Positions 42,067 to 53,990 of a stretch of 64,000 nucleotides of DNA are shown one piece after another. Origin of the DNA: Isoetes taiwanensis. Taxonomy: Eukaryota; Streptophyta; Lycopodiopsida; Isoetales; Isoetaceae. The translations under genes and the position numbers were made by a program. The notes beneath the pieces were generated by a model that saw only the letters and a program-made list of their open reading frames with translations, was not told the DNA's origin and ran no database searches. The stretch spans positions 3,621,950 through 3,685,949 of the forward strand of contig JAJEKV010000061.1 in assembly GCA_021234155.1 (NCBI GenBank), given 5' to 3'. Positions within the stretch are counted from its first letter, which is position 1. Each line of letters opens with the position of its first letter.

Positions 42067-43070
42067 CATACAGCTGTGTTGATGCTACTAATGTGCTAAA
42101 TAGGTATGTTTTGATTTCCCAGTTGGTGATCTTGTTGTTGTTACAGTAATTCATCATGATGTAATAATTGCCTATTGCTGCTTGGAATCTGTTGTCTGCC
42201 CCTTTTGACCACTTCCCCCCACCATGTGTATCATATCCCAAGTACCTGTACCCTGTGGTTTCCTCTAGCTCTTCTCCCTTGTATTTAAAGGGCTTGTGTT
42301 TTGTCTTTGTACCGAAGGTCACTATTTTTGTTTTGCTCAGGTTGACTGTCAATCCTGTCTCCAAGCAGAACTCTTCTAGTATCTCTAGCATTCTGTGCAT
42401 TCCTTTGGCTTTGGTCGCCATCATACCTAAGCCATCCGCATATAGCATTATTGGAACTTTTGTTCTCCCTATCATTGGTGCTTCCCTGTCTCCCTCTCTT
42501 TCCTTGAAAAATTCCTGTAGCGCATCTATGTATATCCCAAAACGTGTGGGTGATAGTGGACACCCTTGCTTAACTCCTGTGTCGCAGTCTATGGCTTCCC
42601 CTCCCCCCTCTATCTTGGCATATACCTTTTGGTATAGCCTTGCAATTGATCCTACTAACCCTTCTGGTGCTCTCAGTCCTATTAGTCTGAGTAGGAGTTT
42701 GTCTCTGGGTACTGTGTCGAAGGCTTTTTTAAAGTCCACGAAACAGCATATGATCTTCTTGTTACTCTCCTTTGCCTGTTCTATTATTATCCTTAGTGTC
42801 ACCAGATGGTCCGTAGTCGAGTACTCTGGCCGAAAACCAGCCTGCCCTTGTGCTCTGAGTTTCCCTGTTTCTGCCCAGATTTTCAATTTCTGATCCAATG
42901 TTTTCCCGAACCATTTCGCGAATACTGAACTGACCATGATGGTCCTGTAATTACTTGGTTCTTCTTTGTTTCCCCCTTTATGTAGCGGAATTACTTTATT
43001 AAACTGCCATCTTTCTGGTAGGCCTGAGTGTACTACCTCATTGAATATTTCTGTTATGATATATAAGAAA
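42067..43070 (-). pseudogene. LINE D reverse transcriptase domain
   Basis: Minus-strand RT from the palm to the thumb: WQFNKVIPLHKGGNKEEPSN, FRPEYSTTDHLVTLR, CCFVDFKKAFDTVPRDKLL (motif A), GVKQGCPLSPTRFGIYID, MLYADGLGMM (motif C; the usual YADD reads YADG) and LTVNLSKTKIVTFG. The YADG change would remove one catalytic aspartate. The frame is otherwise open up to the LTR insertion, where it ends with TQLYGC. The C-terminal part is at 27882-28684. The endonuclease is missing through 5' truncation. Confidence 0.85.
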
Positions 43071-44340
43071 CAATGTTCAGAAATAGGAGCAATCAAGCAG
43101 ATTGATGCTACCATAGCTACAGATATTATGCTCTAAATATGGTGCTTGCAGGGCACATCTTGAAGCAGATCCACATCTCTGGTGTCTTAAACTACCCTAA
43201 AATGTTCTGCAGGCAATCTGTTAGTTTGCTATGGTGATTTACACAAGTTCTAGTGGCTATTCAACTTGGCAATTTGTTTTGTCCAAAACTTTGGTTAAAA
43301 AAAGAGAATTTAATATCGTACTTGCACATATGTAGCATCTCCTGCTAAAAATTTTGGTCTAAAACAAGGAATTTGATTCCATAGTTGCAGATTTGTGGCA
43401 TTATTTCTTCCATCGCATGAGATGACTTGCAAAGTCTATTGGCTAAAGAAATAACAAATTTGTTTTGCTCACAATTTGAAAATAGAACCTCTGTTAATTC
43501 CAACAATTAAAAACAAAGGTGCTATCGCAAATGGGTTGCACTTGTGAACAAAAGCTAGTTGGCATGGTGCAAGTGTGCAAATCATAACTTCTTCTATTTT
43601 TAGGTTGAAAATATCATACTTTTTTCTACACGTGGATAAATGATTATGGTATGGATATGCAATATAACCACACTTTTGTTTTGTCTTAGCCATCACCCCG
43701 TTAAACTTGCAGAATGCCTCCCACACACATATTGTCAAGACATCTTCCATACGTAATCTTAACATCGCTTACGAGTAACTTCTACATAGGGTATCGTTTA
43801 CAACAAATCGAACAAAAGAAATGTTTGCGGTGGCCAAGGCCGCCACGATAAATTTCTTGTAGATATAATATATGTACATAGCTTTGTCTTCTTTCTATAG
43901 CACTTTCATCCTGGACCATTCCCCCTGCTTGTACTATATTAAACCTTTCCTTCTCACGATCCATCGTCCTTGATTACCATTAACATGTTTTAGAGTTGAT
44001 CATTGGCTTCTGAAGTGTGCATTATTCCTTCCCTTCCTGAGGTTAGTCATGTCTCCTTAAGAAGATTCTCTTTTTGCTCCTCCAAGTAAGTGTTCTATAC
44101 TTGGACAAGAAAGGTATTCCCCTTTTTGACCCTTCAAGTGATTGTCCCTCACTTGAACAAGAAAGATATTCCCCTTTTTATCTTTCAAGTAAATTATCCC
44201 CCCTCCTCTTCCCTCCCCTCCCCCCCCCCCTTCCCCGTCCTTTTTTTTTAAAGTTAGATATCACCCTTTCACCTCCATTAGGGAATATCCAATTATTTGA
44301 ACATAAAGATCTTATAAATTAAAAAAAACAAGGTGTTGTG
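43071..44340. other. Non-coding region
   Basis: AT-rich DNA without a recognisable gene. Two imperfect tandem units of about 57 bp occur at 44078-44196 (each ending AAGAAAG.TATTCCCCTTTTT), followed by a C/T-rich run to about 44245. Confidence 0.5.
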
Positions 44341-44354
44341 CACAGAGGGTTGCC

Positions 44355-44915
44355 CTCTAGTACTTCGAGGGTGTGCTCGCGTATTTTTTGGTTTGTGATT
44401 TTGGTGTTGGGTTCGGACAGGAGCACACCATCTTCAAATTGAGGCGGGCAGATGGATTGGTGAGCCACGCCAGGACAGGCCCTATCAATGCTGCCAAATG
44501 GGAGTCATTGAGGATGAATCTCACACCCTTCAAAGTTGCCCAGCATATGATCAAATCTGGACACGCTATGCTGAGTTGGTCAGGCCTGGCCAGCCGCTAC
44601 ATGTGATATTGAGCACGGCTTCTGTACGGGTGCTGGGATGATACCTTCAGGAGGTTATGGACATGCGAGGTCAGCTATGTCGTCAGGCACACACTTGACA
44701 TGTATATATACATTTATTTCATGATGATGTATACTTGTACAGTTTGACAGCATTCTTATTACTGCCACGGTTTTTCCCTCGAAAACCCTTCAGGGCGGGG
44801 GTTTTTTAACCCGGAGAGTAATAAGTTTGTTGCGCTCCTTCTGGGTCCCATAGGCCGATTGGTCTCAGTGGACGATAAAAATCATTCATTCATTCTTTCT
44901 TTCTTTCTTTCTTCA
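44355..44915 (+). mobile_element. 5'-truncated copy of the LINE E family, 3' end only
   Basis: Shares with LINE E (minus strand, 57500-57760) the end-of-ORF phrase CTTCAGGAGGTTATGGA, a hairpin-prone segment TCGAAAACCCTTCAGGGC followed by GGGGGTTTTTTAACCC, and TCCCATAGGCCGATTGGTCTC. Its tail is CATT/CTTT microsatellite (about 44880-44912). The region upstream of 44600 may be the C-terminal coding part but is too degraded to align with confidence. Confidence 0.6.
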
Positions 44916-45194
44916 TTGTTTAATATTGAACCTTCTATACGTTATAAACATGTGAATTCTAGATATTTGCAACTTTCTTCAAATCACCATCTAAAATTGC
45001 TTCCAAATTCCTCCATGTTATAGCTACAATATATTCTGGGAAGGGACTCGCAAGAGACACAAAACCGGCCGATAGATAGGCTTGGCAGCAGTATACAATG
45101 TTTTGAAGAATAGAGAGGGGTAGCCGACCATAGGAACAATATCGGACTACCCCACAAACAGAAAATGTGCATAGGCAATATAGAAGGGTAATGG

Positions 45195-45260
45195 CGACAA
45201 CTTCTCATCGGGATAAAAAACCCCGCCCTTTCGGGTTTTCGAGGAAAACCCTAATGAGAA
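45195..45260 (-). mobile_element. Fragment of a LINE E-type 3' hairpin region
   Basis: AAACCCCGCCCTTTCGGGTT and TTCGAGGAAAACCCT match the reverse complement of the LINE E tail segment. There is no coding sequence. Confidence 0.4.
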
Positions 45261-46319
45261 ATGGTCGCCAAAAGCCTTGAATGTGTTGCCTGGAGAACGG
45301 GAGGAGATGGGTTGATGGCGAACGCAAATCCAGCAGAATCCTAGAAGACGACAAAAACCTCAAATATGTCCCAGCAGACGGCGGAAGACGGCGGAATCCT
45401 GCAAACAACACCAAAAACTCCCAAAAAATATCCGTAAATGGTTAGAGCAAATAAACAGGCATAGCCATGAAAAACAAGCGGCACCAAGAAGGTCCGAAGA
45501 TATGAGGAATGAAAACAGGTGAAACAAGCACATGACAGAAAAAGAGAGCATCACCCATAGGGTGGAAAAAGCAGCACCCAACGGGTGGAGAACCATTATG
45601 TAAAAATATGCATCACCCTCGAGGTGGAAATAAACAGCATCACCCGCAGGTGGAGAATAACGCAGCAGGATGATGATGGAACAGAAACATGAGAATAGCA
45701 ACACCCACAGATGGAGAACAACAAAGAGTGCATGAACAAAAATACAAATGAAAAAGACTCATGCGCCCATGCAGCAGGGCGGGAAGGGAGGGAAGCCACG
45801 AGAGGAGAAGAAGAGCTGCTGTGAGAAGACGCCGATAACCGGGCCGAAGACGGAAATGGCCTAATATAGGTGCTCGTCCCTTCCCAGAATGGCGATCCGA
45901 TGGCTCGGATCGATGGGATTAGTTCTTAAGATTTTTAGCCATCATAGTATAATGTGAAGCCTGCCTTATTTTGCCAAAGGTTGATAGAATTATATATGTC
46001 ACCAATATAGAAGCTTTGAATAGGACTTGTGTATCTGGTTGTGTCCCTCGCTTATCTTAATCCACTGTAAAAGAGGGACTATAATGGAGTACAAATTTCT
46101 TCCCTAAAGAATTTAAGTTTTCAATCTTTGTCGCTCTGGTATTCTCATGTTTCTTGTGAACCATTAAATTGAGGAAGACTTCTTGAAATCTTCTTGATCC
46201 AAGGTCGTTGTTTTGTATTTATTAAAAATGCACGCCCATATCAATCATGCAAGATAACCTTTACTAATCTATTTTACAATCATGAATTTTACATGAGCTT
46301 TTTTGGGTTGCCCCTGGTG
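45261..46319. other. Non-coding region
   Basis: Apart from the palindrome array nothing is recognised; open frames on either strand are short and without motifs. Confidence 0.45.
45548..45716. repeat. Array of five short palindromic motifs (CATCACCC-n-GGGTGG)
   Basis: Related 18-19-bp hairpin motifs start at 45548, 45571, 45610, 45637 and 45698. Most pair CACCC-type left arms with GGGTGG/GGTGG right arms around 2-3-nt loops (ATA, AC, CGA, GCA); the fifth (ACACCCACAGATGGA) is weaker. Spacers are unrelated and unequal. Confidence 0.55.
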
Positions 46320-47611
46320 GGGCAAACCCTCGCTTATATAGGTTTCTGGCATATTCTAGGTATATGCCAGAATATACCTAAGATATGCCAGTAATTGCTT
46401 CGAACCTATTGTTCCCTGTAAACTGGCGGTCGTTCTGGATCGCGGATGTTTGAACCGGGTAACTGGGAAGGCAGATCGAAGCTCCAATCTGATGCAACTG
46501 CAGGCAAACAATACGCCCGACAAAAAGAGATCCAATGTTTTGCAACTATAGCACCGCACAAATACGTTCTTGCTAATGTAGGAAGTCCAACCATGTATTC
46601 ATGTAGACGACTCATCTGAGGATGGCTTTGAAAAAGCTTTATTTATTCTATTCTAGCTTCTTCATTTGATGCATCACCAGTCTTATTTCTAACACAAACA
46701 TAATCTAAACCATTGTTCATATCATCTACCGTAAATTTATCATATAAACCTTCAGAGATCGATCCACCTTGGTCACAACCACTAGGGTTCTTTCGCCTTT
46801 CTTATCAACCATTCGAGACATCCTAATACTCTCACATGTAGGAAAATCTATACTAGCAGATTTAAAATGATAATTTTGATAATTCTCATTAGGTTTGATT
46901 TACGGTATTATGATCTCAAATATCTATTCGTATTCTGAGACTGGCCATGGACAGGAACTCTGGTAATACCAGGAGGATCAAGCATGGTAAGGTCTGGAGC
47001 ACATGTCTTCTTGATATGAAGCATGATAGGCTTGTTGCATACATATTAACCCCTCCCAGAACCATCGAGTTGCCCAGCTTCCTAACGGATCCATCGATGA
47101 TATTAACCTAATAAAGATGACTATATAGATATAGAAATAAAATAAATAAATAAACTTCAAAGGGATAACAGAAAACTTTCTATGTTAAAATTTGTCCTAT
47201 AAAGTTGCTAGTGACGCATTCGAGAACCCTATTTTGGTCTTAATCCATTATGAAAAAGGAGCACTTTTTGCACCCATTTTTGCTGAACTACCAGAATATC
47301 AAACTCAGAGAACAAAATAAAGGCAGTCGAAGGATAGATGGGTATGCTCAGATGTGTCTCTCTGTCAATCGGCATCTGAGACAAGCTCCCATCTCATGAC
47401 TCGTGCTAGTCGGTACTCTACTTTGCTTCCTGCTTAGCCCTCTTGGAGCCTAATGGGTAAATTACCTGCAACAACAGGTTCAAGCCAATCACAAGGAATA
47501 TTCAGGCATACACCAGCATATACCCAAAATATGCACTTTACCCACATGAGCAAAATTTTATGGGTATATACTTGTATATACCCTATGCCCTTTATGAGCA
47601 AGGGATTGCCC
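46320..47611. mobile_element. Possible DNA-transposon or foldback element with imperfect inverted ends
   Basis: GGGCAAACCCTCGCTTATATA at 46320-46340 is roughly complementary to 47591-47611 (17 of 21). Next to the left end is a 19-bp imperfect hairpin of TATATGCC-rich sequence (46347-46390), and next to the right end GGGTATATACTTGTATATACCC. No transposase is seen inside. Boundaries and target duplication are unproven. Confidence 0.35.
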
Positions 47612-47649
47612 ATTTAGGGTCAAGCAAAAAAGCGAGCATCCTATTTAAG

Positions 47650-47827
47650 AACTATCGTCGTGTTTGAACAAAAAAAAAACATATACGATATTTTTGTGGA
47701 CAACCAAATTTTTCTCTCTTTGACATGTTAAAGCCATAAAAAAAAGGGAGGAAAAGATCACAAATCATTTTTGTGGACTTTAAGGCATTTTGTCTGGCTT
47801 AAGGCTAGTTTAAACACGACAATAGTT
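47650..47827. mobile_element. MITE-like element with 20-bp terminal inverted repeats
   Basis: AACTATCGTCGTGTTTGAAC at 47650-47669 and its complement at 47808-47827 match at 18 of 20 positions. The interior is AT-rich without coding. The total of 178 bp is a typical MITE size. No clear target duplication was identified. Confidence 0.5.
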
Positions 47828-47830
47828 GAT

Positions 47831-48560
47831 ACGTAATGACCGGTTGTTGCAAATTACGCCATTATTCCGCCAAAATTATAAGGCGGAATAGAACTCTATA
47901 ATTTTCTTCGTATTTCCCTGTCTAGTTTCAAATTTGTTTACTCCTCCAGCTCTGCCCTGCTCTAGGCTTGCGAGAATTGCATCCCATCGTCTGCAGAGAT
48001 CTTGATCCTGGGGTCTCATACTAGACCACTTCTCCTGGATGTTTTTGGTGTCTGTACCAACATGCACTAACACAGATATGGCAAAAAAGGTCTTGCAACG
48101 GCTCTGTTTTCACCCCAAGCCATGAATATTTTCTAGCAAGCTCTGAACCAGTTCTAGAAAATGGTAGGGGCTAAATCTACGACAGTAGAGGTTGGATTGC
48201 ATGGCAGGATTCGCTCCTAAAACTGAAATTCTAGAGGATTGAATCCTTCGCGCAACAGCTACTTCGTCTGAATCCTTTCAACAAGGACTGTTTTTGCGAT
48301 CTACATGGGCTCTGGACTATCAACAAGGACTGTATGTTGCGCTTAATGTGGGCATAATGTACCATGATTTTTCTTAAAAAACAAGAAACAGAGTAATGGC
48401 TGTGCATTAGAAGAAGTCCGAAAACATCGATCGGGCATCTGCATCAAGCATCGATCCGCGGTGAGGAAGCGAGAGAATGCAGCAGCAAAAAAGGCTTCTA
48501 ATGCCACGTGGGGCCTGTTGATTGGAAATTTGCAACAACCAGTCATTACGTCCAGTAATT
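47831..48560. mobile_element. Possible non-autonomous DNA element with inverted ends
   Basis: ACGTAATGACCGGTTGTTGC at the left end recurs inverted near 48525-48552 (AATTTGCAACAACCAGTCATTACGT). It abuts a further foldback at 48528-48700, where GGCTCTAGC...GCTAGAGCC and GTAATTTCCA...TGGAAATTAC pair around a GC-rich centre. Nothing convincing is coded inside. Confidence 0.4.
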
Positions 48561-48719
48561 TCCACTGGTCGGACATTACGCCTGTAAAGGCTCTAGCGGC
48601 GCCGCCGGACTCGGGCGAGCACTCGCGGCTCAGCCGCTCGTGCACTTGGCGGAGCTGCTAGAGCCCGTAATGATCCTCCCAATGGAAATTACCTAGTACA
48701 TAAGGCGCTCGACCAAAAA

Positions 48720-50430
48720 GGGCCTAAGTTGAAAGTAAAGAATTATAGGGGCCAAAAGGTTAGTGAATTTTACCCGTTGAGGAACATTGAGCAGTCTCTA
48801 GTCTATGTTAAAGTTGGACGGCCAGATTGGCAACCCTAGAAAAGCCCTAATATTTGTTTGAGATATAAGAGCCAGCGGCTACAATCCATTTTGTTGTGCA
48901 CAATTAAGCCGGCATGGGGGATTTGCTGATCTTAATGCGACTATGTGCACACAGATCATGCTGCATCAGCCTGTTAGCTCCTCTGAATACCTTCGGGTTT
49001 TGAAGATTCGAGCAGTAGTTTGATGTACATCCTTTTATTTTTTGTTCTGTCTTGTTTTTCCGCTTAGCCTGTGCACAATCATGCGTACATTCGATTCATT
49101 TCTCCATATCCGAGTGTCATAGTGTGCACATATATTGATCGCATTTGAAGTTCTTTCCTTTTTGACATCTTCAGTTCGAACTGGAAACGGATTTTGCTAC
49201 ATCTTCCTGGTAAAAACTTGTTAGTTATGCCTTATTTCGTATTGATCTTTGTGCTTTTTGTATGCTTTGCTTGTAGTTTTAAGTTATGTCTTAAAAACCT
49301 TTAATGAGCTCATATCTGTGTTGATTTGTAACCTTTTTATTACATGAATATCTATACGAGAAACTTTTTAGTAGCAGTAAGAAATCGCGTTTCTGTTTGT
49401 AAACAAGTTGTAAAATGGATGAAAAATTTTAACAGAATTGTTGGAAGCAGAGTAATGGTGACAATCTTGCTATTGATGTAGCTCTTCGTAAAATACTTAT
49501 ACAACCAGGGCCACATTTACCTGATTAGCTATACGAGAAACTTCGTAGTAGCAGTAAGAAATACAGCTTCAGTATTGACCAGTAACAAATACAGCTTTAG
49601 TATTGACAGTTTCGCATTTCTAATAGCTGATGTTGTATAACAAAGTTTTTGTTTTCCAATAATCTGTACTTATCAGGATCGAAATTTAAACGCAAATTTA
49701 GACAAATTTAGACACAAGCCTTGAAATGTTGTTTGCAGTGATAGCTCAGGTTAAAAACGACTAAATCACCAATGCTGAATTGATTTCATTATCTTCAATA
49801 AAACCCGCTTCACCTAGGTCAAGCTCCTGATTGGCCTTCTGCAAAAAAAATCATTGGTTCTCAGAATGCTTTCATGACATGACAAAAACTCAAGATCCAG
49901 CAATGTTGAGGGTTAAACTAAGAGATTTTTTGGATCTCTTTTTTACATGTATTGGGACCTGTAGTAAAGGAATTCACGAAAAACAATTTCTAACAGTTTT
50001 CTTTTGCATCCAACTAGGGGCTTGAATGCGTTTTTGTATCTGCTCTGATTTTAGCTGTATGGCTCATTCATCAAATAGTGGGCCCAAAAGAACCCTAAAG
50101 TAAAACCCAGGAAAAAAACTACAGAAAAAGATGGGCACGACTAAATCATTACCAGTTTGGCACCAGAACTTGATGGCCGAGTGTTGCCAATGCCTAGATC
50201 TTCTATATCTCTGCTGCTCTCGATCTTCTATGTCCCCTTTGCTCTCGAAATCGCCGGTTTGTGTATCGCTCTCAGGCTTCTACTACAAGTATAAATACAA
50301 ATAAGTATTGTAGGTTCTCGGAGGTGTTTCCACTTTTGTAATATAACCGTTGTTTTTTTGTTTTCACTGTCCTGCCAATGGATTTGACAAAGGCAAAGGC
50401 GTAGGTAGCCACATAGCGTCCAATGCAGAA
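48720..50430. other. Non-coding region
   Basis: No gene is recognised. At 48830-48860, AACCCTAGAAAAGCCCTAAT resembles the telo-box and early leader of plant housekeeping promoters, but no following exon could be identified. Confidence 0.4.
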
Positions 50431-50432
50431 CG

Positions 50433-50620
50433 ATTGTCCAACTTCCTTGACAATGTTCCAGAGGATATCTTAAGTGCATTGATGATATGGAGGATATCTT
50501 AAGTGCATTGATGACACAGTTGGAAAATCGGGTGTCCAACTTCCTTGGCATTGTTTCAGAGGATATCTTAAAGAGGATATTTTAAGCGCATTGATGACAC
50601 AGTTGGAAAATCGGGTACGA
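50433..50620. repeat. Irregular direct repeats (GGATATCTTAA...GCATTGATGA)
   Basis: GAGGATATCTTAAGTGCATTGATGA-type phrases occur three times, and CACAGTTGGAAAATCGGGT occurs twice, suggesting local duplications. Non-coding. Confidence 0.55.
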
Positions 50621-50792
50621 AGAACTTAGGAAGGGGATGATTCAAATGCCTCCTTCAAGCCATCAAGAAATGAACAGGAGAGGAATACTGGAAATGAAAA
50701 GAAGCAGAAAGAGTGTTGCAGAAACACTCCACATGCATATCTTCCAACTTTCCTCTAGGGAACTTTTCAAATGCTCGCCCTTTTTAGTAGAC

Positions 50793-51074
50793 ATGGCTTT
50801 TCATCTTGCTATAAAGTCTAAGGTAGCATGCCCAGCATGATCATGGCTTTTAATCTTGCTATAAAGTCTAAGGTAGCATGCCCAGCATGATCATGGCTTT
50901 TAATCTTGCTATAAAGTCTAAGGTAGCATGCCCAGCATGATCATGGCTTTTAATCTTGCTATAAAGTCTAAGGTATGGCTTTTAATCTTGCTATAAAGTC
51001 TAAGGTAGCATGCCCAGCATGATCATGGCTTTTAATCTTGCTATAAAGTCTAAGGTAGCATGCCCAGCATGATC
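50793..51074. repeat. 50-bp minisatellite, five full units and one partial
   Basis: Units start with ATGGCTTTTAATCTTGCTAT at 50793, 50843, 50893, 50975 and 51025; a 32-bp partial unit lies at 50943-50974. The units are nearly identical and abut without spacers, so this is not CRISPR. Homogeneity suggests recent expansion. Confidence 0.9.
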
Positions 51075-51509
51075 AAAAGTCCATTTATTCTTAGGACAAA
51101 TTTGAGTAGAGTTGGAAAACTTTTTAGGTCCATTGAAAAACTTCCTATGGTTACTTTGGCCAGTAGGATATCTTGTTTTTAGAGATGGACCTTTCCATTG
51201 TTTTAAACCATAAGAAAATTTTGTTTGGAATTTTTTCTTATGCGATTTGGTCATAAAAAAACAAAGTGCCATTTATATGGCCCCAATTCCATGACGATTC
51301 TCATTGGGGTACTAGTAGACATAGTCATCATAATTTGAATGTTTTGTTTGTGTGTTGCATGATCCAAAAATTTATTAGCAAGGACTGTGTCTGGCATGCA
51401 CATTTGGGCAGCTAAAGAAAGAAAGACAAAAAGAAAATTATTCATGATACATTTTTATCTAAGATCTTAGATAAAATATATTAGATGCACTAGTTTATCT
51501 ATCTAGTAC

Positions 51510-51953
51510 ATGAAAATGACAGGCTGGTTATTAAAAAGAAATCTCAAATTGTGCTATAGCAGTAATCAAGGAACCTGCAAGAACGGTACAAGAAAGTTTG
51601 CATTCAATGATGTATCAGTCATTAGTGATATAGAGTCGAGATGCCATAACTTCTATATCTCAGATGTAGACAAAGCCGCTAACAACCTGGCATTTATCTG
51701 CCCTAGATTTATCAGAGATCTTGCTATTAGAGGATTAAGCAGCAAAGACTTTCAGCTCGTTAAATCAAGAGTAATACCAAAGAGCAAATACAAGCCCTTA
51801 TTTTCAACATTACAAGCCCTTATTTTCAACATTGACTTTGAATTTGATAGCCTCCCATATCTTTTAGGCTTGTCTAAAGCACAGAATAAAAGATTTCAGA
51901 TGGATAACCAATGCATACATCACTATTATATATTATACAGTTGTCCTCGATAA
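51510..51953 (+). pseudogene. Possible Penelope-like RT remnant
   Basis: The 147-codon frame includes ISDVDKAANNLAFICPRF, close to the PADKAANN-type motif that opens the RT region of Penelope-like and related elements. Further on, SLPYLLGLSKAQNKRF sits where those proteins have a P-x-Y-x-LPKLHK motif. A 21-bp tandem duplication (about 51806-51848) lies inside. The later palm motifs are absent, so this is at best the N-terminal part of an RT. The assignment rests on two motifs recalled from the family. Confidence 0.4.
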
Positions 51954-53140
51954 TATCTTGGGTATATGGCCAGATTATGTTGGCAAATGCTTTTTACCAA
52001 CATTTTGGTTGAAAAAAAAAAGATAATTTAAAAAGGGTTTTTTTAGTTTATTTCGGAAAGCTTTATAAGAAATGGGCTTTGGCAAATATCGACCGCCAAA
52101 AAAAAGAATTGTGGCCCCCTTTAAGCTCTCACGGCAAAAAAAAAACTCTTACTTATTGCCCGATCTGGTGGGCCTAAGCCGACAGTCAGTCAGTGATGGC
52201 CAAGCTGTTACAAGTGGACGGACACTCCATGGCGCCCTTTTCCAAGGCCCAGCCTCCCCCCCACCACCGAACCCACCTTCATCTTCTCCGGTAGTCGGAG
52301 CTGCCAACCTTGGTGGCGCCATTGGTGCCCCTTTGATTTCTTTGCAAACCCGCTGTGTTTCCTGTGTTTTCTTTTGGTAAGATTTTAACCCACTGGGACG
52401 TGGGCAAAACTGGCAAACAACTGCCCTTTGAGCTGATCATAAAAGAACTGAGATACTGAATAATATCTAATCTATCTACCTAAACATACATGGTTAGGTT
52501 CATTCGTTATAGCTAGTGATCTTAGGATCTACGAGGCTGCTAAGACTGATCTAATATACTATCCTAGCTCATTGCCGGGCTAAGAGTCGGCTTTGCACAA
52601 TGGAATCGCAGGTTACCTGATCCTTGGCTTGCTCCAGCTCCCCAAATCACGTTCATGCCTTCGTTCTTGCTGAAGACAGCTGCTCCTGAGAGAACTGTTG
52701 TGCAAAAGCGGCTCAGCGGCGCCTGGCAATGCAGAATAGCAGCTTGGCTTGACCCGAATGGCTCGGGGAAGCCAAAATGCGAAAATGGGAAAGCTTTAGG
52801 GTTTCTCTTTTTGTTCCTTTTACATGAACTTTTAGGTTTAGGTTAGAAGGGACCAATGGGGTTTTGCCATTTGGAAAAGGGGTTTAATTGCATATGTTTA
52901 ATATACATGTGCAACATACGAGGTTGCCCCCCTAGGCGCAACTCTTTACGTCTCTCAAGTACTTGTCATGGTGAAATCCAAGCTGGCCTTAATATGCGCC
53001 TGAGTCACCTGTATAGACTCGATACTTCTTATTTTTGCCAATAAATCTTTCTCTTAAGTATCTAATGAAAAGGCTTGTGAATGACAAATTTGAAGCTCCA
53101 TATACAAAGCTAATGATCGACCTGTAATATCCCGAGCCCT
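51954..53140. other. Non-coding region
   Basis: No gene is recognised; short open frames here lack motifs. A C/A-rich stretch at 52250-52290 gives proline-rich artefacts. Confidence 0.45.
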
Positions 53141-53149
53141 CCTATGTTC

Positions 53150-53990
53150 CCACTGCTTAGCGAAGGATTTAACTGCTGCCAAAGCAGCAACAACACTAGA
53201 CATACCTCGAAGACGAGAAAATGTAGAGGACTAGATACACCTGCAGTAAACATAGGGTCTGATAAATATTTAATGTTAAACTTGAAATAGGTTCTTGCAG
53301 CTCGTCTATGTAATAGAAAGCCACCGTGGATTGTGATCGGATATGGAACTGTCCAGCATATTTATCCTTCACAAGTTGCAGCCATTACATTATAATAATC
53401 ACGATCTTGTCGAGCGTAAGCTCTATTTGGTCTAGTCTAGCAGTTACACCATGTAAAGGACTGGTCGTCATCAACCTCTACAAGCTTGCAATCCAATACA
53501 AATTGCCTCCACTGTTCATGTTCAAATCCCTGAACAACCTTGCGACTCTGCCACATCTATCAGCTTCAAACTAAATCATATCAAAATCACCAACCAATTA
53601 GCCATGCCCACATTATGATCGAGCCGCAGAATCTTAGTCCATAAAGTGGCCCACAAAGAGCCCCACTGACTTGGCTGATTAGGTGCATACACATTCACAA
53701 TCTCCCACTCTTGCCCAGCTTTTTACAACCTTAGAGCTTAACTCAGAAGATAAAGCAGAAGAAGAGAATGCACCAGGATTTGTGGAGGCCAAAATGGAAA
53801 TACTGGAATCTAGCATAGCTGGCTGTACTGAAGTACTTAATACCATGCACCGATGGAAAGCTCACCAAGTCGGCTTTCCAATGTGCACCAAAAATCGCTC
53901 AATTCTGAAGCCTAGTAGAAGAGATACACCAAAAACCATTTGGCACCATCTTCTCCAGCGTTCTTCAATTCCTTAACTCTGATTGAGACT
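53150..53990 (-). pseudogene. LINE endonuclease remnant
   Basis: On the minus strand, in several frames, are VNVYAPNQPSQW (about 53700-53650), EQWRQFVLDCKLVEVDDDQSFTW (split; about 53525-53455) and SSISDHNPRW (about 53350-53320). These are the ordered motifs of the APE-like endonuclease of L1-type LINEs. GDFN is not readable. No RT follows to the left, so only this domain survives. Confidence 0.6.

Larger units (their letters stand above)
27509..43070 (-). mobile_element. LINE D: minus-strand non-L1 LINE split by a gypsy retrotransposon
   Basis: The RT half (42067-43070) and the C-terminal half (27882-28684) join across the LTR element: ...STQLYGC precedes the LTR element and C-E-TWGPGL follows it. 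The 3' UTR and TTCTA tail are at 27509-27880. The copy is 5'-truncated near 43070, lacking the endonuclease and fingers. It belongs to a clade distinct from LINEs A-C (motif A reads FVDFKKAFDTVPRD) and has microsatellite tails instead of poly(A). Confidence 0.8.

Noticed and set aside
42168-42893. 241-residue plus-strand frame
   Set aside because: Antisense shadow of the LINE D reverse transcriptase.
44775-44815. Hairpin followed by a T run as a bacterial terminator
   Set aside because: It recurs at LINE 3' ends in a plant genome, so it is part of the LINE tail.
48831-48860. Host housekeeping gene promoter with telo-box
   Set aside because: Only a short AACCCTAG/GCCCTAA resemblance; no coding exon could be found downstream, so no gene is claimed.
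50793-51074. CRISPR-like array
   Set aside because: Units abut without spacers, and the context is a eukaryotic genome.
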